Part shown: positions 46,609 through 57,836 of the stretch, piece by piece
Position numbering within the stretch: the stretch's first letter is position 1
Layout: every line of letters starts with the position of its first letter
Source of the DNA: Eurosta solidaginis
Taxonomy: Eukaryota; Arthropoda; Insecta; Diptera; Tephritidae
Assembly (NCBI RefSeq): GCF_040869045.1
Contig: NC_090323.1
Span: forward strand, 157,810,426-157,874,425
Length of the DNA: 64,000 nucleotides
Reading direction: 5' to 3'
Made by a program: the position numbers and the translations under genes
Notes under the pieces: generated by a model
The model's input: only the letters and a program-made list of their open reading frames with translations
What the model was told of the DNA's origin: nothing
Database searches by the model: none

Positions 46609-47209
46609 ATATGAAGGAACTTCAGACTAAGCAATTGAAGTTTATTTTGCCTTCCCCATTCACATACAAAATTTCGCGAAGCACTGGTATAAACAATCTC
46701 CCAAAAGTTACCAACGAGTGGAAAAATAGTTTCACTTGCAAAGTGTGCCAGCACCCTTAGCCAAAGCAAATGCCAAATTCTTCTTCTTATGCTTTGCTTG
46801 CAACAAAGTTTGTATATTGGCTACTTTTTCATGTCAGATGGCACCAGTGTCGAACAATCTACCATTATCCATAAGAATAACATTGAGTTAAACGCATCTA
46901 AATGAAAAACTGCTAATTTGACGGGACTTTAATTTGCTCCGTTCTGTTTATGCGCATCAGTGTGCTGCAGTTATTCATCTTTTAAGGTTATTAGTGGACT
47001 AACCATAAAATGAGTATTAGTGCGAATGCAAACAAAGAATATCAAGCACTTATATCCACTAACACACATTTACATAGTACTGCTTCGTAAAATGAATAAC
47101 CGCTCATAAGCCACGAAGCAGTTTAGTACTCAATTGACTTATTGAACAAGAAAGCCAACTGTATTATACGAAAACACTAATTGGAATAAGTAAAGCGGCA
47201 ATTACCCAC
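46609..47209. other. Spacer between solo LTR and Transib cluster
   Basis: No gene or named repeat recognised. Confidence 0.4.
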
Positions 47210-47214
47210 CGACG

Positions 47215-50200
47215 CACAGTGTTTCGTGTAGAACAAGCTAGCTGGACAAAATTATTTTATGAGATTTTCCGTTTCATATGCAGTCATTTATTACAACTAC
47301 GTCATTTTTTTCAGCCATATGTTCTTTTTTTTTTATTTTTTTTTCCAAAATTTTACTTCATATTCATACATTTGCTTATTTCATATACAGTAACTCATGT
47401 TAATAAGTGACATAGATCCAAAAAATTTTAAAGGACTTAAGAATATTACTTTATTGTACTTAAATTGAATGGACTACAAATCTCGATACTCTAAAAAATT
47501 CTAAAAATTCGGAAAAAAAATTAAAATTTTTTATGAAAATTCGAATTCGAATTTTTCAAACATTTTTTAAATATAATTTATTTGTTTTATAGATCGTGAC
47601 AAATTTTCTTATGGGAAATAAGTTAAAATAAATTTGCGAAAGCGAAAATTGTAAGAATTGTCCAAAAAGGGGTGTCTACTTATTTATGTGAGTGACTGTA
47701 CATATGTACATACATATTTTGTATTTATTTGAGTATTTATCCTGGCACTACAATTTTTACAAAATTATTTTATAGTACCAGTCTGGAATGTAAAAGTAAA
47801 TTACACTAATAATAAAAACAATGTAAATAATTTAATTAATTATGTGAAAATTACTTATTACAAAAACTTAAAAGTAAAGTATCATACAACGTAGAAAAGA
47901 CAATAGATTTAAATTAAATAAAACCTGATCCAACAAAAAGTTATAGGGTAGGTTATCTTTTATAATTATGTTATTATTCGCTATCCTCATTTTCATTCGA
48001 TCAGTCACTTGTGGAATAGTCATGAGCATCAGCAACACTAATATGGAAGCTTGAAACAACTGGGGTATTTATTGACTCCTCAACATTATCGGGGGACAGT
48101 AAATTTAAGACTTCTGAAGTCAGTCAATAGATAAAATTGCTGATTTTATAATATCAGTACTATTCACTGAGATTTTATGAACTGTAACAGGCATGTTAAA
48201 TCATGGATAGAGATCTATGTATAGTTTTTTAGTCTCGATGGCAAATTTTTCAAATCTTTGGATATTTATATTGTACCCAGATGCTAATGCGCGAAGGAGA
48301 GTGTCGAATATTTTGATGAGTTACATCCAATCCCGTAATCTCAGAACTAGCCTCAGAATTTTCGAAAAACCTACGAGCAGTGTTACCGTCATTGGTATTG
48401 CCGGAACCTGGTTTTGGTTTATCTACTATCAATCCAAGTACACTTTTAAATTTATTCTGGATTTCGTTGGAACGTAGCTTTACACTCTCTTTATCTGCCT
48501 CATTCCTAAGCTGCCATTTTTTTACTTCGAGGCGATAACTTATGTGAGGCAAGCATTCAAAACATCTTATCCATGCATGGAGAGTAGACAAACCAAAACC
48601 AAGATTATCTCGGTTAGGCATAAAGTCCCGTAACTCATTATTCATATCTTTTGGAGTGGCACCACAAATATAACACTTTTGTGCGGAAGAAGTTTCAGTC
48701 AAAGCATTGCAAACTTTTCCGTCAATCATTGTTAGAAGCATATTGTGATTTACGTAAACTTCGTATTGTTCGAGCATGTACTTTGTTGGCAACAACGCAT
48801 TTATCTCCTCTAAAACTTTGTTCGTTTCAAAAACAATAAAATCTTTTGTTTCTTTAGAAAAAATAAATTTAATTGGACGACAATACATGCTAGAAGAAGG
48901 TCGAGGATTCTGCCAAACAATGTTACCCTTTTCATCCTGTAATTGAAGAGGAACGAAAGAAAATATAAACAAAAACTCATCAGTGTCAGAACTGCATGTA
49001 AACTTTTGCTTATATGTGCTATGGCCAGAGCTTCCATCGCAACCCCACTTGCTGATTAAAGTATACGTCAAGTTTGTAGGTAATAAACTAACAAAAACTT
49101 CTTGATTTGCTAAAACTAAACGCTCAACAGTTTTATCTAATACGGACTGGACTTTAATTTCAGCACGTGTTTCACCCACATCAATTTCATTTGGATAGCA
49201 TTCTGCTTTAGCTTTTCTTAGACTGTAAAATGATGGATAAACCTTATGGCCTGCCTTGATGCTCCACTTCCGAGTCGTTTTGTACCCATGAGTCGTCGAC
49301 TTGCTATCTACGTAGTATGCTAAAGCTTCTACATTGCTCAAGCATCTTGCATCTGGCTCACATGTCATCTTTTTGCCGGATATTTGAGTGGTTTCCTGTG
49401 ATTTTTTTATAATGTTAGCAACATTTCTGTTGCCGGACATACGCGTTGATACTTCTGCCGCATAAAGTAACTTACCAGGACTTCTAGATTGCAAGAGGTC
49501 ATCCACTCGACGCAGTTTGGTTTTTTTACTGCAGCTTACAAAGTCCTTCTTTCGTCTTCCGGGGCCGGGGTTACCTGAAGAAGTGGTTGTTTGGTCTGAT
49601 GGCAACTTTGAATCCACCGTTATTGTAAATGTTTAGACCCGAAAGCCACTCCGAGTTTTTATTCAAAAATCGCTCCTTATGTCTTCCAGAAGTGTTCCAC
49701 TTTTGATCCAGCTTCGACGAATATGCCGATATTTGTAAGCTTCAACTTTTTATCAAATATTCGGCTGCTTCGCTGAAATCGTACTTAAGTACAACAAAAC
49801 TCAATAATTCTTTATATCTGGTTTCCTCCGAATGTTGAACCCAAATGTCAAAAAACTCCATTCTTGGTACGGTTATAACTAAACTGCTTTGTGTTGTTGA
49901 TTTTCCGACGAATTGTTGATGATTGTTGTGCTGCCATCTTAAGTGTCGTTGATCGTTCTGATTTGTTATCAGTTGTGCAGTATTTATATTACATTCAGGT
50001 ATTGGCGTAGATGCTACCAAATGGGGTTGTTTTGTGTAGCGTTCCTGTGTGGTTATACCTGCATTAGGATTGCTTTGTATGTACCTGTTTTTATGCCTTG
50101 GTGCCTGGTGCGGTAGGTTGTGGCAGGTTGAAGTCAGTGATCTTCGCCTTTTTGCTTTCGGTGTGCTCTTGCTGACCTTGCGCGTTTATTTTTGCGTGTT

Positions 50201-50853
50201 TTATTTCTACGTGTTTGTTTCCTGTACCTGGGAATTGGTTTTACCGTTTGTAGATCAGCTTTAAAGGTTCAAATATTTCGTCGGAGCTGGTACGTACATA
50301 CGTCCTATTTTATATGTAGAGATAACTAAATCTACAAAAAAAAAATTAAAATAGATGTGCAAAGAATTCGCAATGGTTTTTTCTTTCAACTATTAGAGAA
50401 TACTTGCGACTATAACATATGTAAAATTTAGCCCGGATGTCCGCGGATGTATGTAACTTTTTTGTCCCTAAAGTTAAAAATATAGAGAAAAAATACCATT
50501 TCTTCTTAATAACGGAATGTTAAATATATTGAAAATACTCTAATTGCGAAAGAATTACTATTAAAAAATTTTACTTTCCTTCGAGCTTAGAATCCATCAA
50601 AAAATTATATATAAAATGTTCACTTAAAAGAAATATGAAGCTTATTATTCAACAAGAATTTTGCAAATTAATCAATGCATTTTACGGCCACTCCTGCCTT
50701 CTTACTTCAATTACTCAATATATATGAGCAAAAATATCAAAAAAAAGCAAAAATCTCGTTATTTTTTTTGTTTTCTTTCATTTTTCATTACACTTTTCTT
50801 GGAATAAGAACTTTGTTTTTGTCCAGCTAGCTTGTTCTACACGAAACACTGTG
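47215..50853 (-). mobile_element. Transib transposon, family A, copy 1 (complete termini)
   Basis: Ends: CACAGTGTTTCGTGTAGAAC at 47215 and its inverse ending CACTGTG at 50847-50853. 5-bp target duplication CGACG at 47210-47214 and 50854-50858, matching the GC-rich 5-bp CGNCG targets of Transib. The element is 3639 bp with its transposase on the minus strand. Its right target duplication is at the same time the sequence flanking the left end of element B1, so A sits directly against B. Confidence 0.92.
48250..49617 (-). pseudogene. Transib A1 transposase (RAG1-core relative), truncated
   Basis: A 455-codon open frame starts MDSKLPSDQTTTSSGNPGPG. It shows the first catalytic Asp in KWGCDGSSGHSTYKQKF (D194), WQNPRPSSSMYCRPIKF, the second catalytic Asp in MLLTMIDGKVCNAL (D299), the zinc-site CYIC (C315, C318), LSTLHAWIRCFECLPHISYR and GSGNTNDGNTARRFFEN. 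After ITGLD a frameshift or stop occurs; the expected continuation LIKIFDTLLRALASGYNIN is in another frame (about 48325-48200) and then runs into the acidic tail LLSPDNVEESINTP, with the catalytic Glu block missing. An upstream frame at 50020-49742 (MEFFDIWVQHSEETRYKELL) is the N-terminal part, also out of frame. The enzyme would cut and join DNA at the CACAGTG ends; this copy cannot. Confidence 0.88.
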
Positions 50854-50865
50854 CGACGCACAGTG
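50847..50865. other. Back-to-back Transib ends: CACTGTG-CGACG-CACAGTG
   Basis: The terminal heptamers of A1 and B1 face away from one another across 5 bp of shared target duplication. The mirror image, CACTGTG-CGTCG-CACAGTG, lies at 57785-57803. Confidence 0.95.
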
Positions 50866-50896
50866 GCGCCTCTGCCGTTAAAGCATGGCAAAAATC
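50859..50896 (+). other. RSS-like 5' end of Transib B1
   Basis: Heptamer CACAGTG (50859-50865), 22-nt spacer, nonamer-like GCAAAAATC (50888-50896). The V(D)J consensus is CACAGTG and ACAAAAACC with a 12- or 23-nt spacer. Confidence 0.85.
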
Positions 50897-51683
50897 AAAA
50901 AAATCATGAAAGCGTTCGCTAAATCTAATACATGTTTCTAATAGAGAATTTTCAAGGGATCAAGAATATATAACTGTTTTTTCACAGAAAATTATAGTTT
51001 ACCAGGTAGAGCCGCTCAAAGTTGACCAATTTTCAACATTGGGAAACATTTTTAATTTTTCTTCTTTTTCGTTGTATTTAAAATGGTTTTGTGAGTAAAT
51101 AAGGCGGCCGGTTGTCGTTTTCTTGTATAGCAATTAAAGATAATGTAATTTAGGATTGAAACAAAAAAAATAGTTTTTTTTTTGTTAAAAGTTGGCGGAT
51201 ATACCTGTTTTTCGAAATGCGTATTTTTAGGTCCTTTTTAAAACTTTGATGGAAAAAAAAATGTTAAAATATGTGCTCCGTCAAATTAACAGTAGTTATT
51301 TGTGAAATATTCAGTTACCTAAATTCATAAAGTCTACCTGCGTCCAGCTGCAACTTCACTTTTTACATCAAATAAAGTTAAACAACCTTGGGCATAAATA
51401 CGAGCCTGAGCAGGTATATATAATTCAGTACGGCCGTAAGATCGTTTTTGTTATTGGAACTTGTTAACAACATACATTTTTTTAGTTACGAATTGTATAC
51501 CTGAAATTCATTTTAATAATTTGAGTAGGTATGTAAAGCTATCCTTCATACAATGCACATTATCATTCGTCTTTTGGAGATTAAGGAACTAAGTATTCTA
51601 TTTACTTAAATAAAGTGAATATTATTTTTAAATATAGTTCACAGTTTAATATTTAGTCAGATACACTCGAAGCCAATTCTAAT

Positions 51684-53166
51684 ATGTATCTAGAAAACTC
51701 GAAACTATTTGCGGTGTTTAAATCGACAAAGTCAAGACGGGTCTTCGTTGAGGCTATTATGAGAGAATTAGCGAGTGAAACAAGCATTAAAGAAAAGGAA
51801 GGCCTGGAAGAAAAAATTTGTTTACAATACATTATGATAGAAAGAAGGACGTCTATCGTAACAATTCAAAATTTCTAAGTAAGCATGAAAAGTGGCTAGC
51901 TGACAAAACTTTTTTGGACGAAGAAACGCCTAGCACGTCAACCAATCCAACTAGAGGGAGACCAACAAAACCCATAGAAGAGTGTTCTACCTACACAAGG
52001 AAAAGGAAGCTGTCTGATACCATAAAAGCTATGGCCACGACTCATCTTTCAGAAGTACTGGCTATTAAATATAAAAAAGACGAAGAAAATGTGAAGTGTC
52101 ATATAACAAAAGCAGTTGCGGTAGCAAGTCCAGTGCGACTGATGAGGATCAAAAACAGCATTCCCACACCACCAAATGCGCTACCTAGGAAATACAATCC
52201 CGAAGAAGCTTTGGCGCTGTTTATAGCTCTCGGCTATTATTAGAAAAATCCACGTCCATCATCAACTATATTGTGCCGCCCGATATTATTTAAATACGAG
52301 AAGGAGTCTTCGGAACTCATAAAAGCTACAGTGAGTGATATAAAAAATCAAATTGCCAAATTAGAACCAACAATAATTGAAATTGAAGAGGGGAATGTCA
52401 TTAAAATAAAGCATGATTTTCTTCTAACAATGGTCGATGGAAAAGTTTTGAACTTAATAACAAATACGACATCTACAATGAAATATCCAATTTGTAAGAG
52501 CCAAAAGGACTTTGAAAATCTTGATGATTCAATAACTGACGAACTAAATTATGAGTATGGAATATCTCCTTGAAGCTGGCTTATACACTACAACAACAAG
52601 GAGAAGTTTTCGACGACAATACAACATGTAAGGAGAAACAAAACAGGAGAAAAAATATAATTCAGGATGCATTCTATAAAGAGATTGACCTTATAGTTGA
52701 CTGTCCAAAGTATGGATACGGGAATACAAATGATGGTAACTCCTCAAGAAGATTTTTTGAAAACGATGAAGTGACTGCTCACATAACAGGAGTTGATAGA
52801 GATATTGTGAAAAGATTGGGAGTAATTTTAAATATTTTAAACTGCCATGAACAAGTTAATGGACCCAAATTCGGAGAATATGCATCTAAAACTACAGAGT
52901 TGCTGCATCAAAAGTATCCTGAGAAGAAACTTACACCAACGGTACATACAATTTTAGCACATGGAAAAGATTTAATAGAGTACCAGGGCTTACCATTAGG
53001 AGAATTGTCTGAAAAGGCTCAAGAATCTAAGAACAAGGACTACAAAAGATATAGATGTATGAACACCTGCAAAGTATCACGAGTTAGACAAAACGAAGAC
53101 CTTTTCAACATGTTAGCTATTTCTTCTGATCCAGTCATATCATCTATGAGGTATGTAAGAACATAG
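51684..53166 (+). pseudogene. Transib B1 transposase, frameshifted, first catalytic Asp deleted
   Basis: Four overlapping or adjacent frames: MYLENSKLFAVFKSTKSRRV; FLSKHEKWLADKTFLDEETP to YNPEEALALFIALGYY; after a stop, NPRPSSTILCRPILFKYEKE with DFLLTMVDGKVLNLI (second Asp) and KYPIC; then LKLAYTLQQQGEVFDDNTTC, GYGNTNDGNSSRRFFEND and LPLGELSEKAQESKNKDYKR with the expected catalytic Glu (E152 of the last, 198-codon frame), ending ISSDPVISSMRYVRT. Between ALFIALGYY and NPRPSS the whole block that should hold KWGCDG is missing, and the first Cys of the CxxC zinc motif is replaced (YPIC). It is non-functional as read. Confidence 0.88.
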
Positions 53167-53220
53167 CTCAGAAATGGTTGCTTTGTTAGATATATGTTCC
53201 AGTGACGATGACTATGTTAA

Positions 53221-53590
53221 GTGGTCATAAGTTCAATTGACCTTATGTCCGTTAACCTTATCTCACCCCACCATCACATTATTGCATTGTCATCGAGCCT
53301 TGATACGTGTGCAAAGTTTCAATCAAACTTATGGTCATTCAAAGTGGTAATAAGGCCAATTGACCTTATGGCCGTTGACCTTATGTCACCACACCATCAC
53401 ATTAATGCATTGTCATCGAGCCTTGATATGTGTGCAAAGTTTCAATCAAACTTATGGCCATTCAAAGTGGTAATAAGGCCAATTGACCTTATGGCCGTTG
53501 ACCTTATGTCACCACACCATCACATTAATGCATTGTCAATGGTCCTTGATACGTATGCAAAGTTTCAAATTAATCAGTCTTCTGGAAACC
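53221..53590 (+). repeat. 123-bp tandem repeat, about 3 units
   Basis: GTGGT-ATAAG-CCAATTGACC starts units at 53221, 53344 and 53467, an exact 123-bp period; units 2 and 3 are almost identical. Because 123 is divisible by 3 the array is open in one frame, which is not evidence of coding. Confidence 0.92.
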
Positions 53591-53594
53591 GGTG

Positions 53595-53660
53595 AAAATT
53601 AAGCTCAAAGATCCGTTACATACAGGCCAAGCTAATAAAAGCGTGTTAAAAATGAATGCT
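53595..53660 (+). repeat. Short dispersed repeat shared with 60595-60680
   Basis: ATCCGTTACATACAGGCCAA and GCTAATAAAAGCGTGTTAAA occur here and, inverted with extra TACA/TAGA units, at 60595-60680, just outside the other arm. Confidence 0.75.
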
Positions 53661-54029
53661 TATATGCGCATCAGAGATCTGCTTTCAGTACTAAAATTAA
53701 TGCACTTAGTCATGAGCCAAAAAATTGTGTTTAAATGTGTACTTAGTCAAGTACAGACAAATACTATGAGTGAATAACATATAAAATAGAAAATACATAC
53801 GAGTGCTCCGTAACACATATGTCTCAAACGTATATGACATTGTTGAGTATATCGGTTTTATTTTGGCACTGTGTTCAGTTTAGTTTCATGTACATCGTTG
53901 TGTTGTAGCGTCAGAAGACTGATAGGACTTTATTCATTTTATTCCACTGTAGTCTTATGCGGCAGTTACGAACGTACGTACCAAAAACGTGTCAGCTGAT
54001 ACGACCTATCTTATGAGGGTGCAATGTAA
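53661..54029. other. Spacer, nothing recognised
   Basis: AT-rich sequence without a named repeat; the ACGTACGT-rich stretch starts near 53965. Confidence 0.4.
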
Positions 54030-54521
54030 ACGAAAACTCACCGACGTGCAACGCCCGTACGTACGTAGCCCGGAACGTAGAAATCAAAACAATTTTGATT
54101 TTTTCCGTAAGAACGTGTCAGCTGATCGCTCTCTCACTAGACAGAGTTGCCTAGTAAACTTTTGTGCGCTAATTTTTGACCGTTTGCAGTTTTATACAAA
54201 AACACCTAATTAAAGTTTGAAAAATTGTGAAAATAATTCGAAATAGTTATGTAAAAGTGCAGATTATTAATATGTAATATATTTATATTTATTTAATATT
54301 AATTCCGGCCTTTTACAACATCAAAAATTAAATTGGAAAAAGCTGATGTTTCCATAAGCATGTATGCAAAATGGTCAGTGGCAACTTTGCTTATCTGTAA
54401 ACAATACATACACAAATATGTTATGTACATGTACACAGACGCACACATTGATTTCTACGGGCTTGAGGGTTCTGTCAAACGTGTTTCGTACGACAAACGT
54501 CCGTACGTACGACACACGTCG
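54030..54521. repeat. Possible MITE hosting Transib B2
   Basis: CGACGTGCAACGCCCGTACG at about 54031 and, read inverted from 54521, CGACGTGTGTCGTACGTACG suggest imperfect inverted ends around an AT-rich 450-bp core. The outer CGTCG of the right end is the B2 target duplication. An AACGTGTCAGCTGAT motif occurs twice nearby (53987 and 54113). Confidence 0.45.
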
Positions 54522-54559
54522 CACAGTGGCGCCTTTTGAGTTTTTTCTTTGCAAAAATC
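54522..54559 (+). other. RSS-like 3' end of Transib B2
   Basis: Heptamer CACAGTG (54522-54528), 22-nt spacer, GCAAAAATC (54551-54559): the same spacer and nonamer as the 5' end, although the spacer sequences differ after GGCGCC. Confidence 0.85.
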
Positions 54560-55474
54560 ATAACTTTTGAACCAATGAAGATATTTTAAAAATTTAAAAT
54601 GCAAATGAAAGCTAATTACTTGAAGTTTTATTGTGTGAAAGCTGAGAATGTCACAGATACAGGGTGCTTCAAAAAAATTGAAACATGCAAAAACAAAATG
54701 TTTTTAGTAAAAAATAAAAATAAAAAAAATGAGATTTGTGTTATAATGACGTATTTACGCATTAAATAAGATAAACTAATTATTTTGATAAGATAGCGTG
54801 GCACTGCCCACTTATGATAAAAAGTTTTATCTAAGTAGCCACGTAATCAATAACTACCAAAATCGATAGACGTATTGTTTCTTTTAAATGGCAATACTCT
54901 TATAAAACTCAAATGTCCGTTTTTGTTGCCACAATAACAAGGTGCTTCAAAATTCATCGTAAAATTTACATGTTTTTTTTTTTTTAATTTACAAGCCAAA
55001 TATGTATTTTATTAATAACTAAAAGTTATTGAAAGTGGTTCAATGAAATATTATTTGAGCTAAAGATTAAACATCCAACGAATTTTGGAGGAGGAGTGGC
55101 ACTGCCCACATATGCTAAAAAGTTTGATCTTAGTAACCGCTTTACAAATTTGTACCAAACTCGATAGACGTATTGATTTTTATAAAAATTTAATACTCGT
55201 TTGAAGGCGAAATGCCTTAGCTTTAAAATAAATTTGATAAACTTCAGAGAAATGCAATAACGAAAAGTATATATTTATAAATTACTAAATTAATTTATTC
55301 TTTTATTTGAAATAAAAAATTAACTTGTACATAGATATTTTATTTTTCAATAAAGTAACAAAATTGATTAGTAAATCTCTTTTTCATTGTTGTGATAAGA
55401 AGTGAGAAACTTATTCTATCTTAACATAGTCATCGTCACTGGAACATATATCTAACAAAGCAACCATTTCTGAG

Positions 55475-56964
55475 CTATGTTCTTACATACCTCATAGATG
55501 ATATGACTGGATCAGAAGAAATAGCTAACATGTTGAAAAGGTCTTCGTTTTGTCTAACTCGTGATACTTTGCAGGTGTTCATACATCTATATCTTTTGTA
55601 GTCCTTGTTCTTAGATTCTTGAGCCTTTTCAGACAATTCTCCTAATGGTAAGCCCTGGTACTCTATTAAATCTTTTCCATGTGCTAAAATTGTATGTACC
55701 GTTGGTGTAAGTTTCTTCTCAGGATACTTTTGATGCAGCAACTCTGTAGTTTTAGATGCATATTCTCCGAATTTGGGTCCATTAACTTGTTCATGGCAGT
55801 TTAAAATATTTAAAATTACTCCCAATCTTTTCACAATAACTCTATCAACTCCTGTTATGTGTTATGTGAGCATCGTTTTCAAAAAATCTTCTTGAGGAGT
55901 TACCATCATTTGTATTCCCGTATCCATACTTTGGACAGTAAACTCTAAGGTCAATCTCTTTATAGAATGCATCCTGAATTATATTTTTTCTCCTGTTTTG
56001 TTTCTCCTTACATGTTGTATTGTCGTCGAAAACTTCTCCTTGTTGTTGTAGTGTATAAGCCAGCTTCAAAACAAATTCCATACATCTTATCCTAGCATGC
56101 AAGGAGATATTCCATACTCATAATTAGTTCGTCAGTTATTGAATCATCAAGATTTTCAAAGTCCTTTTGGCTCTTACAAATTGGATATTTCATTGTAGAT
56201 GTCGTATTTGTTATTAAGTTCAAAACTTTTCCATCGACCATTGTTAGAAGAAAATCATGCTTCATTTTAATGACATTCCCCTCTTCAATTTCAATTATTG
56301 TTGGTTCTAATTTGGCAATTTGATTTTTTATATCACTCACTGTAGCTTTTATGAGTTCCGAAGACTCCTTCTCGTATTTAAATAATATCGGGCGGCACAA
56401 TATAGTTGATGATGGACGTGGATTTTTCTAATAATAGCCGAGATCTATAAACAGCGCCAAAGCTTCTTCGGGATTGTATTTCCTAGGTAGCGCATTTGGT
56501 GGTGTGGGAATGCTCTGGACTTGCTACCGCAACTGCTTTTGTTATATGACACTTCACATTTTCTTCGTCTTTTTTATATTTAATAGCCAGTACTTCTGAA
56601 AGATGAGTCGTGACCATAGCTTTTGTGGTATCAGACATCTTCCTTTTCCTTGTGTAGGTAGAACACTCTTCTATGGGTTTTGTTGGTCTCCCTCTAGTTG
56701 GATTGGTTGACGTGCTAGGCGTTTCTTCGTCCAAAAAAGTTTTGTCAGCTAGCCACTTTTCATGCTAACTTAGAAATTTTGAATTGTTACGATAGACGTC
56801 CTTCTTTCTATCATAATGTATTGTAAAAAAATTTTTTCTTCCAGGCCTTCCTTTTCTTTAATGCTTGTTTCACTCGCTAATTCTCTCATAATAGCCTCAA
56901 CGAAGACCCGTCTTGACTTTGTAGATTTAAACACCGCAAATAGTTTCGAGTTTTCTAGATACAT
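55475..56964 (-). pseudogene. Transib B2 transposase, frameshifted
   Basis: Same layout and same missing first-Asp block as B1: MYLENSKLFAVFKSTKSRRV (56964), MDEETPSTSTNPTRGRPTKP (56734), the MVDGK frame (56400-56092), LKLAYTLQQQ (56102-55845) and MKRLGVILN with GELSEKAQESKNKDY (55834-55475). Extra differences from B1 are a frameshift near 56525 and one near 55860 (DAHITHNRS instead of the VTAHITGVDRD reading), so B2 is slightly more broken. Confidence 0.88.
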
Positions 56965-57796
56965 ATTAGAATTGGCTTCGAGTGTATCTGACTAAATATT
57001 AAACTGTGAACTATATTTAAAAATAATATTCACTTTATTTAAGTAAATAGAATACTTAGTTCCTTAATCTCCAAAAGACGAATGATAATGTGCATTGTAT
57101 GAAGGATAGCTTTACATACCTACTCAAATTATTAAAATGAATTTCAGGTATACAATTCGTAACTAAAAAAATGTATGTTGTTAACAAGTTCCAATAACAA
57201 AAACGACCTTACGGCCGTACTGAATTATATATACCTGCTCAGGCTCGTATTTATGCCCAAGGTTGTTTACCTTTATTTGATGTAAAAAGTGAAGTTGCAG
57301 CTGGACGCAGGTAGACTTTATGAATTTAGGTAACTGAATATTTCACAAATAACTACTGTTAATTTGACGGAGCACATATTTTAACATTTTTTTTTTCCCA
57401 TCAAAGTTTTAAAAAGGACCTAAAAATACGCATTTCGAAAAACAGGTATATCCACCAACTTTTAACAAAAAAAAAACTATTTTTTTTGTTTCAATCCTAA
57501 ATTACATTATCTTTAATTGCTATACAAGAAAACGACAACCGGCCGCCTTATTTACTCACAAAACCATTTTAAATACAACGAAAAAGAAGAAAAATTAAAA
57601 ATGTTTCCCAATGTTGAAAATTAGTCAACTTTGAGCGGCTCTACCTGGTAAACTATAATTTTCTGTGAAAAAACAGTTATATATTCTTGATCCCTTGAAA
57701 ATTCTCTATTAGAAACATGTATTAGATTTAGCGAACGCTTTCATGATTTTTTTGATTTTTGCCATGCTTTAACGGCAGAGGCGCCACTGTGCGTCG

Positions 57797-57836
57797 CACA
57801 GTGTTTCGTGTAGAACAAGCTAGCTGGACAAAAACA
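57797..57836 (+). other. RSS-like 5' end of Transib A2
   Basis: CACAGTG (57797-57803), 24-nt spacer, ACAAAAACA (57828-57836), which differs from the V(D)J nonamer ACAAAAACC only at the last base. The A1 5' end (inverted, ending 50853) is identical; the A1 3' end at 47215 has ACAAAATTA at that place. Confidence 0.88.

Larger units (their letters stand above)
48152..53221. repeat. Left arm of a 5.07-kb inverted duplication
   Basis: It is the reverse complement of 55420-60490 with only scattered substitutions and small indels by eye. The arm runs from inside Transib A to inside Transib B and includes the A-CGACG-B junction. Confidence 0.9.
50859..53221 (+). mobile_element. Transib transposon, family B, copy 1 (3' end missing)
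   Basis: It starts CACAGTGGCGCCTCTGCCGT and is colinear with B2 until ACTATGTTAAG at 53221, where unrelated 123-bp tandem repeats take over; the last about 900 bp and the 3' terminus present in B2 are absent. The transposase is on the plus strand. Confidence 0.9.
54522..57791 (-). mobile_element. Transib transposon, family B, copy 2 (complete termini)
   Basis: Left end CACAGTGGCGCCTTTTGAGT; right end inverse, ending GGCGCCACTGTG at 57791. CGTCG lies at 54517-54521 and at 57792-57796. The element is 3270 bp, with its transposase on the minus strand. The about 900 bp after the transposase (54522-55419) contain two degenerate GGAGTGGCACTGCCCAC-type boxes. Confidence 0.92.

Noticed and set aside
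53221..53590. CRISPR-like array
   Set aside because: The units are contiguous 123-bp repeats without spacers, in a eukaryotic genome.
53221..53595. 124-codon ORF with three repeated peptide units
   Set aside because: The 123-bp period keeps one frame open by arithmetic; no start context or relatives.
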